The translations under genes were made by a program, and so were the position numbers. From contig CALLBO010000066.1 in NCBI GenBank assembly GCA_937998875.1, positions 35,284 to 99,283 on the forward strand: a stretch of 64,000 nucleotides of DNA, written 5' to 3'. This document shows positions 26,695-36,516 of the stretch, in pieces. The stretch comes from an uncultured Granulosicoccaceae bacterium. Its GTDB lineage: Bacteria; Pseudomonadota; Gammaproteobacteria; Granulosicoccales; Granulosicoccaceae. Numbering within the stretch: the first letter of the stretch is position 1; every line of letters begins with the position of its first letter. Under the pieces are notes generated by a model. It made no database searches. It saw nothing but the letters and a program-made list of their open reading frames with translations, and was not told the origin of the DNA.

Positions 26695-29600
26695 TTACCA
26701 GTCGTTCCTCGCGTTGCGACCTGTACGCGACGGCATAGCCAAACCACCTTTAAACCGCCGAAACATCCAGACAAACCAAAACGCCAGACCCGCGAGTCCA
26801 AACACACCGCCACCCACCTGAATCGTATCTCCTTCGAGCTCCGACTGGCGCTTTAATTGGGTAGCATTAGCCATAAAAGCCTGTCGACCAGACACCAGCT
26901 CGATAGTCCCGTCCAACGCACCCAACGCTACCGGCTCGCTCGCAGCGCCATTGGTTGTATAGTCAAGATAACGCACTGCTGCGCTTGAGTTGTAAGTTCC
27001 GTCTGGAAATACATCTTCTACACCGCCACCGATAGACAGGTTATCTCCGATCAATACAAACTTAAGTTCAGCCGGATCACCGATGACTTGTCTCGGTATG
27101 GCTATTTCTACAGTGCTGCCTGAAGCCGCTCGCGGAGTTGCAGCCAATACAGTCCAGGTCCAGTCTTGTCCGGTGCCGCTATAGCTGCTAACCGCACTAC
27201 CTTGCTGCATATAGTCAGCACCGATTGCAAGCCCGCTCTGATAGCCAGTGGCAGGGTTTGAGTCTGCATCGATGTATACAGTAAATAACCAATCCTGCAA
27301 CAGTGCCAGATTCTGACCGTCATTGCTAAACGCAAGATAAAAGTGTCCGGCATTGTGTGCCATTGCCGCTCGCAGGTAGTCCACCGGATTCTCTGCACCA
27401 GTAACATCGTCAGGGTCATCGCTGAAAAATTGCAAAGCCTGCCATTCACTGAGATTGCCATCGACATTTACCTGAGCAACAGGATTACTTGGAAATTGTG
27501 ATTGTTCCACCGTCTGCACCGTGATGGCTACGGTTGCAACCCGACTGGTAGTGCTGCCATCGCTCACTTGAAAGCTAAACGAGTCAGGACCTGTGTATCC
27601 CGCATTGGGTTGATAACTCAGCTGGGGCGCTGTGCCGGTTAACGACCCTTGTTGCGGTTGCGAAATTATCAGGTAACTTAAAGCATCACCGTCAGCATCA
27701 CTCGCCACCAACGTTGCATCAACACTTGTGTTCTCTATAGTGATTAGCGCCAGGTCATTAGCAACCGGTGTGGTGTTGGTTCGCGCGGAAGACGAATAAG
27801 TGAAGTGCCTGCCGGTAGCGGAAGGGTCATAAACCGTATCGGGGTATAAATCTTCTACCGTACCACCATAGGGCTCGTTAGACCCTACGAACGCAAGCTT
27901 AACGATCTCTGCATCGGCAAAAGCGCTACGTGGAAAACTATATTCAAAGGAACCGTTACTCGACGCACCGTCGACCTCCGCTATAAAGTTCCAGTTCCAG
28001 TCGTTGCCAGTGCCCGCATAGCTGTATAGAAAACGGCCTTGTAACACGCGATCCGCTCCAATGGGTAGTCCGAACTGGGCACCAGTGGCGGCATTGTTGT
28101 CAATATCAAAGTAGATTGTCTGACCCCACGACACGTTGACCGGGCCATCATTCACATAAGCAAGGTAAAAGTTAGCACTATCGTGCGCCATCATCGCTCG
28201 ACGCCAGTCCAACGGGTTACCGGTACCCATGACATCGCCAGGATCATCAGCAAACGGTACAAACCCGGTCCACTCGCTTAAGTTTCCATCGAGTGTAATA
28301 GCCGCGGCAAGATTACTGATGATTCCCGTCTGCTGCACAGATACGGTCACGCTCGCCAGTGCACTGGTTCTCTGCCCGTCGCTGACGGTATAGGAAAATG
28401 TATCGGTGCCGACAAACCCGGCTGCAGGTGTGTAGGTAAGATTGGGGGCTGTTCCGGTTAGCGTACCCGTTAACCCGATGCTATCTACTGCAAATGTAAG
28501 CGGGCTATTGCCGGTACCCTGTAAAGAGATACCAGTACCCGTATCCATAAAGGTGCTGACTGAAAGACTCGACGCAACCGGTGCCGGACCCGTCGGCTCC
28601 AGATTGCCACGATACGCGACCCATCCGACCGAGTTAGCCCAGACAACCGCAGGCTGTGTCGCTTGTGTGCCACGCACTCTGACCCGGGTTTCCCCATCTG
28701 CAGCAATATAATCCTGCGCGTTCTGCGTGACGTCCAATCGCACAATCGAATCTGATTGATCACCAACCGTGCGTGTATCAAGCCCGACCCAGGAACCGGT
28801 TGTGAAGTTATAAAGGAAAGTCTCCTGGGTTACGTTCGGTACCGAGTAATGACCGGAATACGTCATAATCAAACGCGACACTTCATTGCGATCGGCGATC
28901 TCGCCACTCACATACCAGTCAACCACATTGCCGTTACCAGTGGCTGCGGAATCAACATCGTAAGTATCTACATCATCAGCAGTTAAAAAATCTACCTGTC
29001 CGTAGTTCAGCGCGCCCGTTAGTACCGTTACCGACTCTGTCAGGTGCGTCGTTTTAGGTATAACACGCACATCTATAGTGATCTGCCCGGTTCCGGAACC
29101 CCCGAGCCCGTCAGAGATCGCATACGCAATGGTATCTATACCGCTAAAACCTGAGGCGGGACTGTAGCGCCAGTCACCAGAGGCAAGTAGCGTAACGCTG
29201 CCACCATTACTACTGCGGCTTGGCAGCCCGGAAACACTCAGGGTATCGTTGTCAGGATCAGTATCGTTGGATAACAACTGCGCCGCGGTGATCGTTAGCG
29301 ATGTTTCCTCGGCAGTGCTATAGCTATCTGTGTTTGCCACCGGCGGATTGTTATTGTTACCAACGGGGCCACCACCATCGTCACTGGTGGCGTTCAAACA
29401 AATTGAGAAAACTGACTCGAGTATATTCCACGCCTCCGCATCATTGGCGCCAGTTGTAGAGACACCGATAACACCATAGCGGGGATCAGCACTGTTGCTA
29501 ACCCTGTCGGTAATAATTTTTTCATTGATTACCTGGTTGGAAAATTCCTTATCACCTAACAGTAACGCCAGTCTTGCCAACTGGGCATAGATACGCGCCT

Positions 29601-32600
29601 CACCAAAAAATAGACTTTCGGTACCACGAGCCAGGCAGTCTGCTGGTTGATTATTGACACAGTCATCAACATCGACACCGGAATACTTAAGATACTCAGG
29701 TATGCGATCATTAGTTTGATAAAAGTTTTTGAAAAACGCCAGGCTACGTGCTGCAGATCCAACAGCTAACGATTTTTGAGTGGCACTCAATGCGGTGCTG
29801 GTGGTTTTTGATACACGTGCCAGGTGAATTGCAGTCCACAACTCCTGAATCACTTTTAGATGCTGGCCGCGACGGGTGCCCTGATATTCAAAGTCGCCGG
29901 TCCAGGTACCATCCGGTTTGTAGCCATTGTAGTAGAGACCCGAAAGATTAATCTCCGAATCCAACAACAGCTGAGTGGTTGATTGCAGCACGCTGTTCCA
30001 TCGATGGTCTCGCTCTGCCGCATGCGCAATGGCACCTAAATCCTGATAGTCCACGGGCAGCAAATCGGTACCAAGGTAACCGGTACCGGTCGCAATTGCA
30101 GGGGATGGACTCAGACTCGCATCGTCAATTTCGGCCCAGTCCCACGCAAAGCCCAGCAACCCGCCTGGGTATTGCGGAAACAGTGCGTTGTTGCTGTTGC
30201 GGCCGCGATCGGTCACTGTCGTCCAGTACAAACCTTCAAACATGGAATCAGCAAGTGCGCCGGCATCACTGCGGCCAAAGTTTTCCTGGCCGTCGATCAG
30301 GCCATGTATCAAACGCAGATCATCAAGGGGTGCGTTGGCGTTGTACCAGTTGTTGTTAAAGTCATCATAAAACTGAAACGGCCGCTGGGTATTTTTATCG
30401 ATAGACCAGTTCGGTACATGATATAGCGGCGAATACATAAGTTCACTGGCATACCGATACACTTCATTGAATGCCGTTTGATCACCCATACACGCAGATG
30501 TGCGCATCAACAGCCCCATGTGTTCACCGGTTACGTTGTGGCCGTTGGTATAGATTTCAGTCGACTGGTTATTGTCGACAAGATTGGTATACACACCAAA
30601 ACGATTGGGCTCTGCCAGCGAGCTGTTGCGCATGCTGTTCAGCACAAAATCGAGTCCGCTTTGTGCAGCCTCCGCGTGCGCAGGATCGTCAAACTGCGGT
30701 CCGGCATAGGTCGGGAGGTCATATACAGGACCATCAGCAAGCTGAATTTCCAACAGCGCAAACTGATCAACCGGCACTTCAATCCGGTAGGTACTGTGTC
30801 CTTCGCTACTTATCGTTGCAAAGCCATTCAGACCATTACTGTCAGGTGTACTGGCAATAACACTGGTGATTATTTTTCCGAACGGAACTTTGTAGTGTAC
30901 CGCCACCGTCTTCACCGACTCTACAAGCGGCAACTGCAAACCACTGTAGTTCACCAGATACAGCAAGTGCTTGTTATCACTTTCGATGGCACGATCCACA
31001 TAGATGTCTTCACCATCTTCTAAAGTGAATGGTTCATCTACATGAATGCGAACCAGCTTTTCCAGTTCAGTCAGAGTATCTGCGGCGGCATTGGCATCGA
31101 GCTGTTCACCAAACAGTGTAGTACCGACAATGTCCGGTCGATAGATCGCAAGACCATTGCCAAAGGTATTAACCCGCGGCCCCACTGCCCCTTGAAAATC
31201 GAACAAATCAGCTACCGCACTTTGTGCGCGAGACGCACCGGTTTCATCCAGCGTGCCGGGCAACTCACCTGTTGCCAGCAAGGTTCCACCGCCTTGCACA
31301 TAGGCACGCAGGTAGTCAGCATCGGCATCTGATAGCGAAATAACACTCGGCAGTATCAACATATCAAGGTCCGCTGCACTGGCACGCGGCCCCTCATCAC
31401 GACCATGTACGATGGTATAGGGAATGTCCATCCGCATCATCGCCGCAGACATACCGCGATAACCACCAACATGCTTGGCGGTAACAACACTTGAAGATGG
31501 CGCTATCGCCCACCACGTGTCATCAGGTGTGGGGGGTGAGGTCACCGAATACAATCCGAACTTACCACTGGTTTCGTAATCGTGAAAATCACGTGTCGAT
31601 GTGCTGTACCAGATTCCCGCGTTGGGAACACGCGGCTCAAACAACACAGACTCATGATCGCGAACATAACCAAACCAGTTGGTACGAAAATCTTCGTCTA
31701 CAGTTACCAGCATAGAAGGCGTTTTTGACTCAAACGGCACGTTCTGCGTCGCGACAGTAGCCGCCATCGTCAAGGAAGCATCAAGGGGTTCGTTTCCATA
31801 GGAAAAGCTCCACGATGGCTGATCCGCGTGCACGCTCCTGCCCCATTTGAGCATCGCCAGTTTATTTTCAAAGTCATCCGGTGTAGACCACTTCATCGCC
31901 TGTGTGTTAGACACACTGTCTGTCTCCCACACAGTAATAAAATTGTCTTCTACCGGAATATATGAACCATCCAGCCCGTAAGCCGTGCTATCGAAATAAT
32001 CCAGCGGAAAATTTTCTATCACAACTGCAAAGTCTGGATTGATCGCCTGCGCTGCAGCACGTACATCGTTTAGAAAGTTGGCAACGTTAATGTGCCGCCA
32101 TTTAATCCACGCTCTGAAGCCCGGATCACTCATGTTTTCAGCAGTCGGCACGGTGTATCCTGCCCCGCCATTCAAACCTTCAGCAATGGTCCATGCATTA
32201 AAATCTGCAGCCGCAGGTGGCTCTGCACCAGTCCATTTCGTACCCGTATCAAGATAGATCGGTACGTCGAGCCAGACACCATCCAGATTTGATGCAGCAA
32301 GTTTTTCTACCCGCTCGATAAAATATTGCTTATAGCCCGAGTTGGGTGATAGCCACGCGCTCTCTTCGCCGGGCGATACCCATACTTCCTGGCCTCCATA
32401 GAAAACATTCGGTGTTCCATCGATACCCTGTTGAACCCAGTCAGGGTGATCCTTGGCAAAAGTGGATGCCGCGACAACCCCGTTATCGTCGATGGCATTT
32501 TTGGTGAGTACTTCAAACGACGGGTAATAAATAACCGCTTTCATACCACGCTGGTGGGCAAGCGTGGCAGCCTTATCGAGAAAGGCAACCTCGTTATCAA

Positions 32601-32823
32601 ATTCCTGATCGGTGAGGTTATAGGACAGCTGGCTGTCGATCTCCAGAATGCTGACGTTTTGCGAAGCACGCTTATCAAGCAACGCTTCAAGATCAGCATC
32701 ACTCATTTGGTTATATATAAAGGTACCGCCGATTCGGCCGGAGTAAAGCCACGGCTCGGTCGCGAAGATACTTGCTGGCAGCATCAGCGCTAACACAGTA
32801 GCGAGCACAATACGCAATGGCAT
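26695..32823 (-). CDS. Giant secreted modular glycosidase-like protein
   Basis: 2042 residues from the ATG at 32823 (AGGAAG upstream; a longer frame to 32901 lacks a signal-peptide shape). Order: signal peptide (ending IFATEPW); a TIM-barrel glycosidase-like domain (FLDKAATLAHQRGMKAVIYY, LAASNLDGVWLDVPIYLD, FAVVIENFPLDYF); a beta-galactosidase trimerisation-like domain (DLDMLILPSVISL, YVQGGGTLLATGELPG); an (alpha/alpha) region; a cadherin-like/Big_9 domain from about 1161; an unknown beta domain; Big_9; a DOMON/CBM9-like domain (about 1504, LDGNLSEW); Big_9; a second CBM9-like copy (about 1781); and a tail with GGG, one membrane span and RRFK, like a C-terminal sorting signal. It probably cleaves a complex glycan at the surface. 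Substrate unknown. Confidence 0.82.
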   Translation of the reverse strand: MPLRIVLATVLALMLPASIFATEPWLYSGRIGGTFIYNQMSDADLEALLDKRASQNVSILEIDSQLSYNLTDQEFDNEVAFLDKAATLAHQRGMKAVIYYPSFEVLTKNAIDDNGVVAASTFAKDHPDWVQQGIDGTPNVFYGGQEVWVSPGEESAWLSPNSGYKQYFIERVEKLAASNLDGVWLDVPIYLDTGTKWTGAEPPAAADFNAWTIAEGLNGGAGYTVPTAENMSDPGFRAWIKWRHINVANFLNDVRAAAQAINPDFAVVIENFPLDYFDSTAYGLDGSYIPVEDNFITVWETDSVSNTQAMKWSTPDDFENKLAMLKWGRSVHADQPSWSFSYGNEPLDASLTMAATVATQNVPFESKTPSMLVTVDEDFRTNWFGYVRDHESVLFEPRVPNAGIWYSTSTRDFHDYETSGKFGLYSVTSPPTPDDTWWAIAPSSSVVTAKHVGGYRGMSAAMMRMDIPYTIVHGRDEGPRASAADLDMLILPSVISLSDADADYLRAYVQGGGTLLATGELPGTLDETGASRAQSAVADLFDFQGAVGPRVNTFGNGLAIYRPDIVGTTLFGEQLDANAAADTLTELEKLVRIHVDEPFTLEDGEDIYVDRAIESDNKHLLYLVNYSGLQLPLVESVKTVAVHYKVPFGKIITSVIASTPDSNGLNGFATISSEGHSTYRIEVPVDQFALLEIQLADGPVYDLPTYAGPQFDDPAHAEAAQSGLDFVLNSMRNSSLAEPNRFGVYTNLVDNNQSTEIYTNGHNVTGEHMGLLMRTSACMGDQTAFNEVYRYASELMYSPLYHVPNWSIDKNTQRPFQFYDDFNNNWYNANAPLDDLRLIHGLIDGQENFGRSDAGALADSMFEGLYWTTVTDRGRNSNNALFPQYPGGLLGFAWDWAEIDDASLSPSPAIATGTGYLGTDLLPVDYQDLGAIAHAAERDHRWNSVLQSTTQLLLDSEINLSGLYYNGYKPDGTWTGDFEYQGTRRGQHLKVIQELWTAIHLARVSKTTSTALSATQKSLAVGSAARSLAFFKNFYQTNDRIPEYLKYSGVDVDDCVNNQPADCLARGTESLFFGEARIYAQLARLALLLGDKEFSNQVINEKIITDRVSNSADPRYGVIGVSTTGANDAEAWNILESVFSICLNATSDDGGGPVGNNNNPPVANTDSYSTAEETSLTITAAQLLSNDTDPDNDTLSVSGLPSRSSNGGSVTLLASGDWRYSPASGFSGIDTIAYAISDGLGGSGTGQITIDVRVIPKTTHLTESVTVLTGALNYGQVDFLTADDVDTYDVDSAATGNGNVVDWYVSGEIADRNEVSRLIMTYSGHYSVPNVTQETFLYNFTTGSWVGLDTRTVGDQSDSIVRLDVTQNAQDYIAADGETRVRVRGTQATQPAVVWANSVGWVAYRGNLEPTGPAPVASSLSVSTFMDTGTGISLQGTGNSPLTFAVDSIGLTGTLTGTAPNLTYTPAAGFVGTDTFSYTVSDGQRTSALASVTVSVQQTGIISNLAAAITLDGNLSEWTGFVPFADDPGDVMGTGNPLDWRRAMMAHDSANFYLAYVNDGPVNVSWGQTIYFDIDNNAATGAQFGLPIGADRVLQGRFLYSYAGTGNDWNWNFIAEVDGASSNGSFEYSFPRSAFADAEIVKLAFVGSNEPYGGTVEDLYPDTVYDPSATGRHFTYSSSARTNTTPVANDLALITIENTSVDATLVASDADGDALSYLIISQPQQGSLTGTAPQLSYQPNAGYTGPDSFSFQVSDGSTTSRVATVAITVQTVEQSQFPSNPVAQVNVDGNLSEWQALQFFSDDPDDVTGAENPVDYLRAAMAHNAGHFYLAFSNDGQNLALLQDWLFTVYIDADSNPATGYQSGLAIGADYMQQGSAVSSYSGTGQDWTWTVLAATPRAASGSTVEIAIPRQVIGDPAELKFVLIGDNLSIGGGVEDVFPDGTYNSSAAVRYLDYTTNGAASEPVALGALDGTIELVSGRQAFMANATQLKRQSELEGDTIQVGGGVFGLAGLAFWFVWMFRRFKGGLAMPSRTGRNARNDW

Positions 32824-33141
32824 AATAAATCTTCCTGTATTTCTTTGAGCGTCACCGGGATCCGGATAACCCGGACAAGTCCACTCCAGCGCAGCTAACA
32901 TGCCAGCGAATCTGAACCAATTCTCAGTTCTGACAGCTGTCTGAACCTCGGTGACGCACCGTGTGAGGACATGGCGTATTTAGTCCCAAATCTTGCGCTG
33001 CGGCTCGGAGACTGACAGTTGCAGGTGGATCTATGCACCTGGTTGAGTACCAGGTGGAGCTTTCTCTCCAATTGCGTTTGTTATAATTGGCGTACGAGTG
33101 TGCTATCCAGATACGGACACATTAGAGAAGGAACTTTTGAA

Positions 33142-33519
33142 GTGGTGTTAGAGCATAAATTTCGCTGTACTGTTGTTGGATTGCTGTTCCTATTTACTGG
33201 AAACTGCCTGGCCGATGATGCTGCAGACTGGCTAACTCATTTTTACGATAGCCGCGGCGTCTGTGTTTCGAGCGCGAGTATTACCGATATTCTTGTGCAG
33301 GATGAAACCATTATCGTGCAACTTGAAAGCGACAAGGAGTACTTAGGGAGAGTAAAAAAAGGTGGCCACAGAATTCTTCAGGACTGGTTAGCATTGCATT
33401 GTCCCCTTCCTACAATTGCCTATGCCAAAACACTTAAAGGTAAAGATGTCATAGTGAAAGTGGACGGAGTGGATGCACTATCTTGTTCAGCTTTTGAAAA
33501 AAGCAGGCAGCTACCCTAA
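33142..33519 (+). CDS. Small secreted protein of unknown function
   Basis: 125 residues from a GTG at 33142, chosen for GAAGGA nine bases upstream; the open frame extends back to 33019 without signal-peptide features. A signal peptide ends at NCLADD. The mature part, about 100 residues, has four Cys or so (GVCVSS, LHCPLP, ALSCSA) and alternating beta-prone segments (DETIIVQLE, KDVIVKVDGV). No family was recognised. It is divergent from the giant glycosidase gene. Confidence 0.6.
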   Translation: MVLEHKFRCTVVGLLFLFTGNCLADDAADWLTHFYDSRGVCVSSASITDILVQDETIIVQLESDKEYLGRVKKGGHRILQDWLALHCPLPTIAYAKTLKGKDVIVKVDGVDALSCSAFEKSRQLP

Positions 33520-33631
33520 CGCAAATACCAGACAGATCGCCCAGCCGCCTTGCTCAATTCAGTGATACGAGACCATTATCGCCGGAAGCAATCCCGGGGA
33601 GCTGGAGGGTTCGTTGTTACCTGAAGCATCA

Positions 33632-34720
33632 CTAATTTTTTTTTGCTTTAACACTCTCTATTATAAATGCGGCAAGCTCATCAGATACCTCGAGTGCCCC
33701 TTCAAGAAAGCCACCGAACTCAGCGCCCATCTCCGTAGAACCGAAATGCAGTCGCCCTTGCCAGAGATCTTTTAGCGCATCTGGTTGACCATAGACAGGA
33801 TGGCGACGCAAAGGTATCTGATCAAGCTCAGTGGCTGTGTGGGCATCAAAGGCCCAGTCATGCAGCATGATACTTTCAAGCTTTGATCCCGCCTCACCAA
33901 AAAGTTTCTCCAGCTGCGCGGCTATAGCATCTTTCAGAGCGTCAGCATTTCCCTTACGATGATTAGCCGGTGTCCCCACAAAGCCAAACAGTGCATAAGG
34001 CCCGCCTTCAGACGGTGAGGCATCGTGAATTTCAGCCAGTGGTCCACGGCGGCTCATTGCATCACCTGATAAACCTTGCTCTTTCCAGAACGGTGTCTTG
34101 TAGGTGGCAACAGCTTTCGCATGACCCGCCATCCAGGTGGGGATATTCTGCGCGGCTTTGATTGCCCGCTCAGACAACGCCGGTGCAAAGTTCAATTGCG
34201 AGGCGAGGCGCGGTGGCAGTGCAAGTACTACCTGGTTTGCATTAAAAACTGCACCTGTTTCTGTGCTGATTCCAATAGCGAAATCCTTATCTAGGCCGGT
34301 TTCGGTTAACTGGCTGACCGGCGTACTTAAATGAAGACGTTCTGCAGGCAGCTCGTCAACCAACTTATTAATAAGGTTTCCAAGCCCGCCTTTTATGCGC
34401 CACGAACCCTGCATTGAAGCCATACCCTGACTCCGATGCACCATGCCGGCCTCATCCTGATACATCAGCTCACCTTCATAGGCCTGATCAAAGCGGTTTA
34501 ATCCAAGTTGCTTCAACAGGGATTCCATACGAGCCTGACCGGGCCAAAACCACGATGGCCCGAGATCATACCCCTGCCCCTCTATAACCTCAGTTAGAAT
34601 ACGACCACCCCATCGGTCACGAGCCTCCACAAGTTGCCAATCGCTACCCGCCACCTGCAATTGCCGGGCTAATGAAAGACCGGCAAGTCCTCCACCAACA
34701 ATCAGAATGTCAGTATTCAT
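33632..34720 (-). CDS. Flavin monoamine oxidase-family protein
   Basis: 362 residues. The N-terminus is an FAD Rossmann site, DILIVGGGLAGLSLARQL, followed by VEARDRWGGRI. Other family marks are QVVLALPPRLASQLNF, PTWMAGHAKAVATY and HFGSTEMGAEFGGFLEGAL at the C-terminus, the FAD-contacting block. It oxidises an amine or related C-N/C-C substrate; the length is short for the family but complete. Flavin oxidoreductases of this type often sit in Cfa/DUF1295 operons; here it lies 25 kb away from that operon, beside a ChrR-type cupin gene on the same strand. Confidence 0.88.
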   Translation of the reverse strand: MNTDILIVGGGLAGLSLARQLQVAGSDWQLVEARDRWGGRILTEVIEGQGYDLGPSWFWPGQARMESLLKQLGLNRFDQAYEGELMYQDEAGMVHRSQGMASMQGSWRIKGGLGNLINKLVDELPAERLHLSTPVSQLTETGLDKDFAIGISTETGAVFNANQVVLALPPRLASQLNFAPALSERAIKAAQNIPTWMAGHAKAVATYKTPFWKEQGLSGDAMSRRGPLAEIHDASPSEGGPYALFGFVGTPANHRKGNADALKDAIAAQLEKLFGEAGSKLESIMLHDWAFDAHTATELDQIPLRRHPVYGQPDALKDLWQGRLHFGSTEMGAEFGGFLEGALEVSDELAAFIIESVKAKKN

Positions 34721-34881
34721 TGCATGCAGATGACTTTTGATTGATGTAATCCGGCAACCATATAACCATGTTTTAAGCCGTTTGCATCAGTGATTGTCCA
34801 GGACCAGGTCCGATAAAAGCAATCAGTACAAGTGGGGGTCGATTTATTATGTCAGTCTCACTGATAACGAATATCAGTTGT

Positions 34882-35562
34882 TTATACCGCAGGAGGATCT
34901 ACATAGCGAAGATGGCGTGTCTTCATCCAGACCTTCGCACCATCTACACCCGCTGTTGCCCTGAGCTTGTCATCTTTGGGAATACGCAACCAGCTTTCCG
35001 CACGCAGGCTCTCACTCTGATCCGTGCTAAACCCACCTTCTATGACCAGAAATTCAGCACCTTCCGGCGCGTCAATCTCTACCACGGCACCTGCCGACCA
35101 GGTTTCCAATTGAACCGTTTCGCGTTCGTCTTCGAACAGTGGCATCACCCATACTCCATCGCGATCCGCTGCGGGCACAGAACCCATTTTGTTCATGTCA
35201 ATCTTCACCGGTGTACGATCATTCGCTGCAAACTGCCAGAGCTTAACGAAAATCCTACAGCCATTATCAGAGCGCGGTGTATGCGATGTGGTTGGCGGGT
35301 TACGTATATACGATCCCGCTGGAAAGTCACCGTGTTCATCCTGAAATACACCATCCAGTACGATAAATTCTTCACCACCGGTATGAGTATGTTCTGAAAA
35401 CTGACTTTCAGGTGCATAACGTACGATGGTGGTAGCGCGAGCTACTTCATCACCAATGCGGTCAAGCATACGACGGTCGACACCTTTCATCGGCGAGGCT
35501 ACCCAATCAAGCTCGTCACTGTGTACAAGAACACGTTGCGTAAAATCATCATTGTGGTTCAA
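34882..35562 (-). CDS. ChrR-like double cupin protein
   Basis: 226 residues from a TTG at 35562, chosen because AAGGAG lies seven bases upstream. The first cupin carries SEHTHTGGEEFIVLDGVF, DEHGDFPAGSYIRNPP and SHTPRSDNGCRIFVKLWQF, the metal-binding signature of the ChrR C-terminal domain (His-x-His, Glu, His). A second, degenerate cupin follows (AGAVVEIDAPEGAEFLVIEG) without the His set. It lacks the N-terminal anti-sigma zinc domain, so it is a free sensor-like or enzymatic cupin rather than an anti-sigma factor. It follows the glutathione S-transferase gene (91-bp gap) and probably shares its TetR-controlled promoter. Confidence 0.85.
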   Translation of the reverse strand: MNHNDDFTQRVLVHSDELDWVASPMKGVDRRMLDRIGDEVARATTIVRYAPESQFSEHTHTGGEEFIVLDGVFQDEHGDFPAGSYIRNPPTTSHTPRSDNGCRIFVKLWQFAANDRTPVKIDMNKMGSVPAADRDGVWVMPLFEDERETVQLETWSAGAVVEIDAPEGAEFLVIEGGFSTDQSESLRAESWLRIPKDDKLRATAGVDGAKVWMKTRHLRYVDPPAV

Positions 35563-35653
35563 TACTATTCTCCTTAGCAGTGAGTCGAGTAGATTCGTCT
35601 GGCTGAGTTTATAAACACTCCGGAATGCCTGCGCAGCGCCGGAGCACAACATG

Positions 35654-36274
35654 TTAAGCGGCGATACTCGGACGAGCTCCCACCTTTTCTCTCCAGGCTT
35701 GTAGATTATTCAGCCCATCTGGAATTTCCACTGCAGCAAAGTCTGCAAAAGCAAGCCCTGCGAAAGCAGTGATATCAGCCATGGTGAAAGCATCACCGGC
35801 TAGATATTCGGACTCCGCCAGCACAGAATCGAGATATCGCATCGTGTTCTGTGCTGTATCTTTCTTTTTAATACCCCACTCAACGTTCTGATACGTCTCA
35901 AGATCCGGCCCGAGCCCCGGTGTCGCATGGTGAAAGTAAGCACCGACCGCATCTACCAGACCCGCTTCCGCGCGCAGGTTCATCATTTGAGTTTTGGCGC
36001 GTTGTTTAGGCGTCTCACCAATTAAAGACCGGCCCTCGTAGGCACCATCAATGTATTCGGTAATCGCGGTACATTGCGAAATGTTGGTCCCACAAGGCAA
36101 CTCTGCATAAGGCACAGTCGAATCGGGGTTTTTAGCGCGAAACGCATCAGTGCGGTGCTCACCACTCATTACATCTACAGGAATAAACTCCACCTGCTCT
36201 GAAGCGTTCTTCTCGGCGAGAGCAATTCGTACGCGGCCCGGATTAGGAAAACCTTCAGTGTCATAAATTTTCAT
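35654..36274 (-). CDS. Glutathione S-transferase
   Basis: 206 residues. Residues 1-80 form the thioredoxin-like GSH-binding domain (KIYDTEGFPNPGRVRIAL, FRAKNPDSTVPYAEL, ISQCTAITEYID); the C-terminal helical domain has YLAGDAFTMADITAFAG, the conserved N-capping box. It conjugates or uses glutathione for detoxification of electrophiles or peroxides. A near-consensus promoter with a TetR-type operator lies upstream and the TetR gene is divergent, so expression is probably induced by a small toxic compound. The ChrR-like cupin gene follows. Confidence 0.93.
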   Translation of the reverse strand: MKIYDTEGFPNPGRVRIALAEKNASEQVEFIPVDVMSGEHRTDAFRAKNPDSTVPYAELPCGTNISQCTAITEYIDGAYEGRSLIGETPKQRAKTQMMNLRAEAGLVDAVGAYFHHATPGLGPDLETYQNVEWGIKKKDTAQNTMRYLDSVLAESEYLAGDAFTMADITAFAGLAFADFAAVEIPDGLNNLQAWREKVGARPSIAA

Positions 36275-36304
36275 GGATTTTTAACGTAGTCAAAAGGAAA
36301 ATTG

Positions 36305-36332
36305 AGTATACCTACCAGTAGGTAGATGTCAA
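36305..36332 (-). promoter_or_regulatory. Sigma-70 promoter of the GST-ChrR operon
   Basis: On the minus strand TTGACA (36332-36327) and TATACT (36310-36305) are separated by 16 bp. Transcription would start near 36298, about 24 bases before the GST ATG. The spacer contains the palindromic operator at 36309-36324. Confidence 0.8.
36309..36324. promoter_or_regulatory. TetR-type operator
   Basis: TACCTAC - CA - GTAGGTA is a perfect dyad with 7-bp arms placed between the -35 and -10 boxes of the GST promoter, next to the divergent TetR gene. Binding there would block RNA polymerase. Confidence 0.75.
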
Positions 36333-36516
36333 CAATCCAAATGGTGGCTGCTATCAACCAATTCAATGGCTTTCTGCAGTAATACTCCTATTCGGCGACT
36401 AAAACCGGAATTATTGTAAATAGTTTTGGGCAACCCGAAGCAACCTATTGATAGGTATAATTAACCCACTGCCGGTTATCAGCGGCAAGCCCGCACAATT
36501 GCCAGATGAATTGAGA

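Noticed and set aside
33019..33141. Longer N-terminus for the small secreted protein
   Set aside because: The extension lacks a ribosome binding site and would bury the signal peptide.
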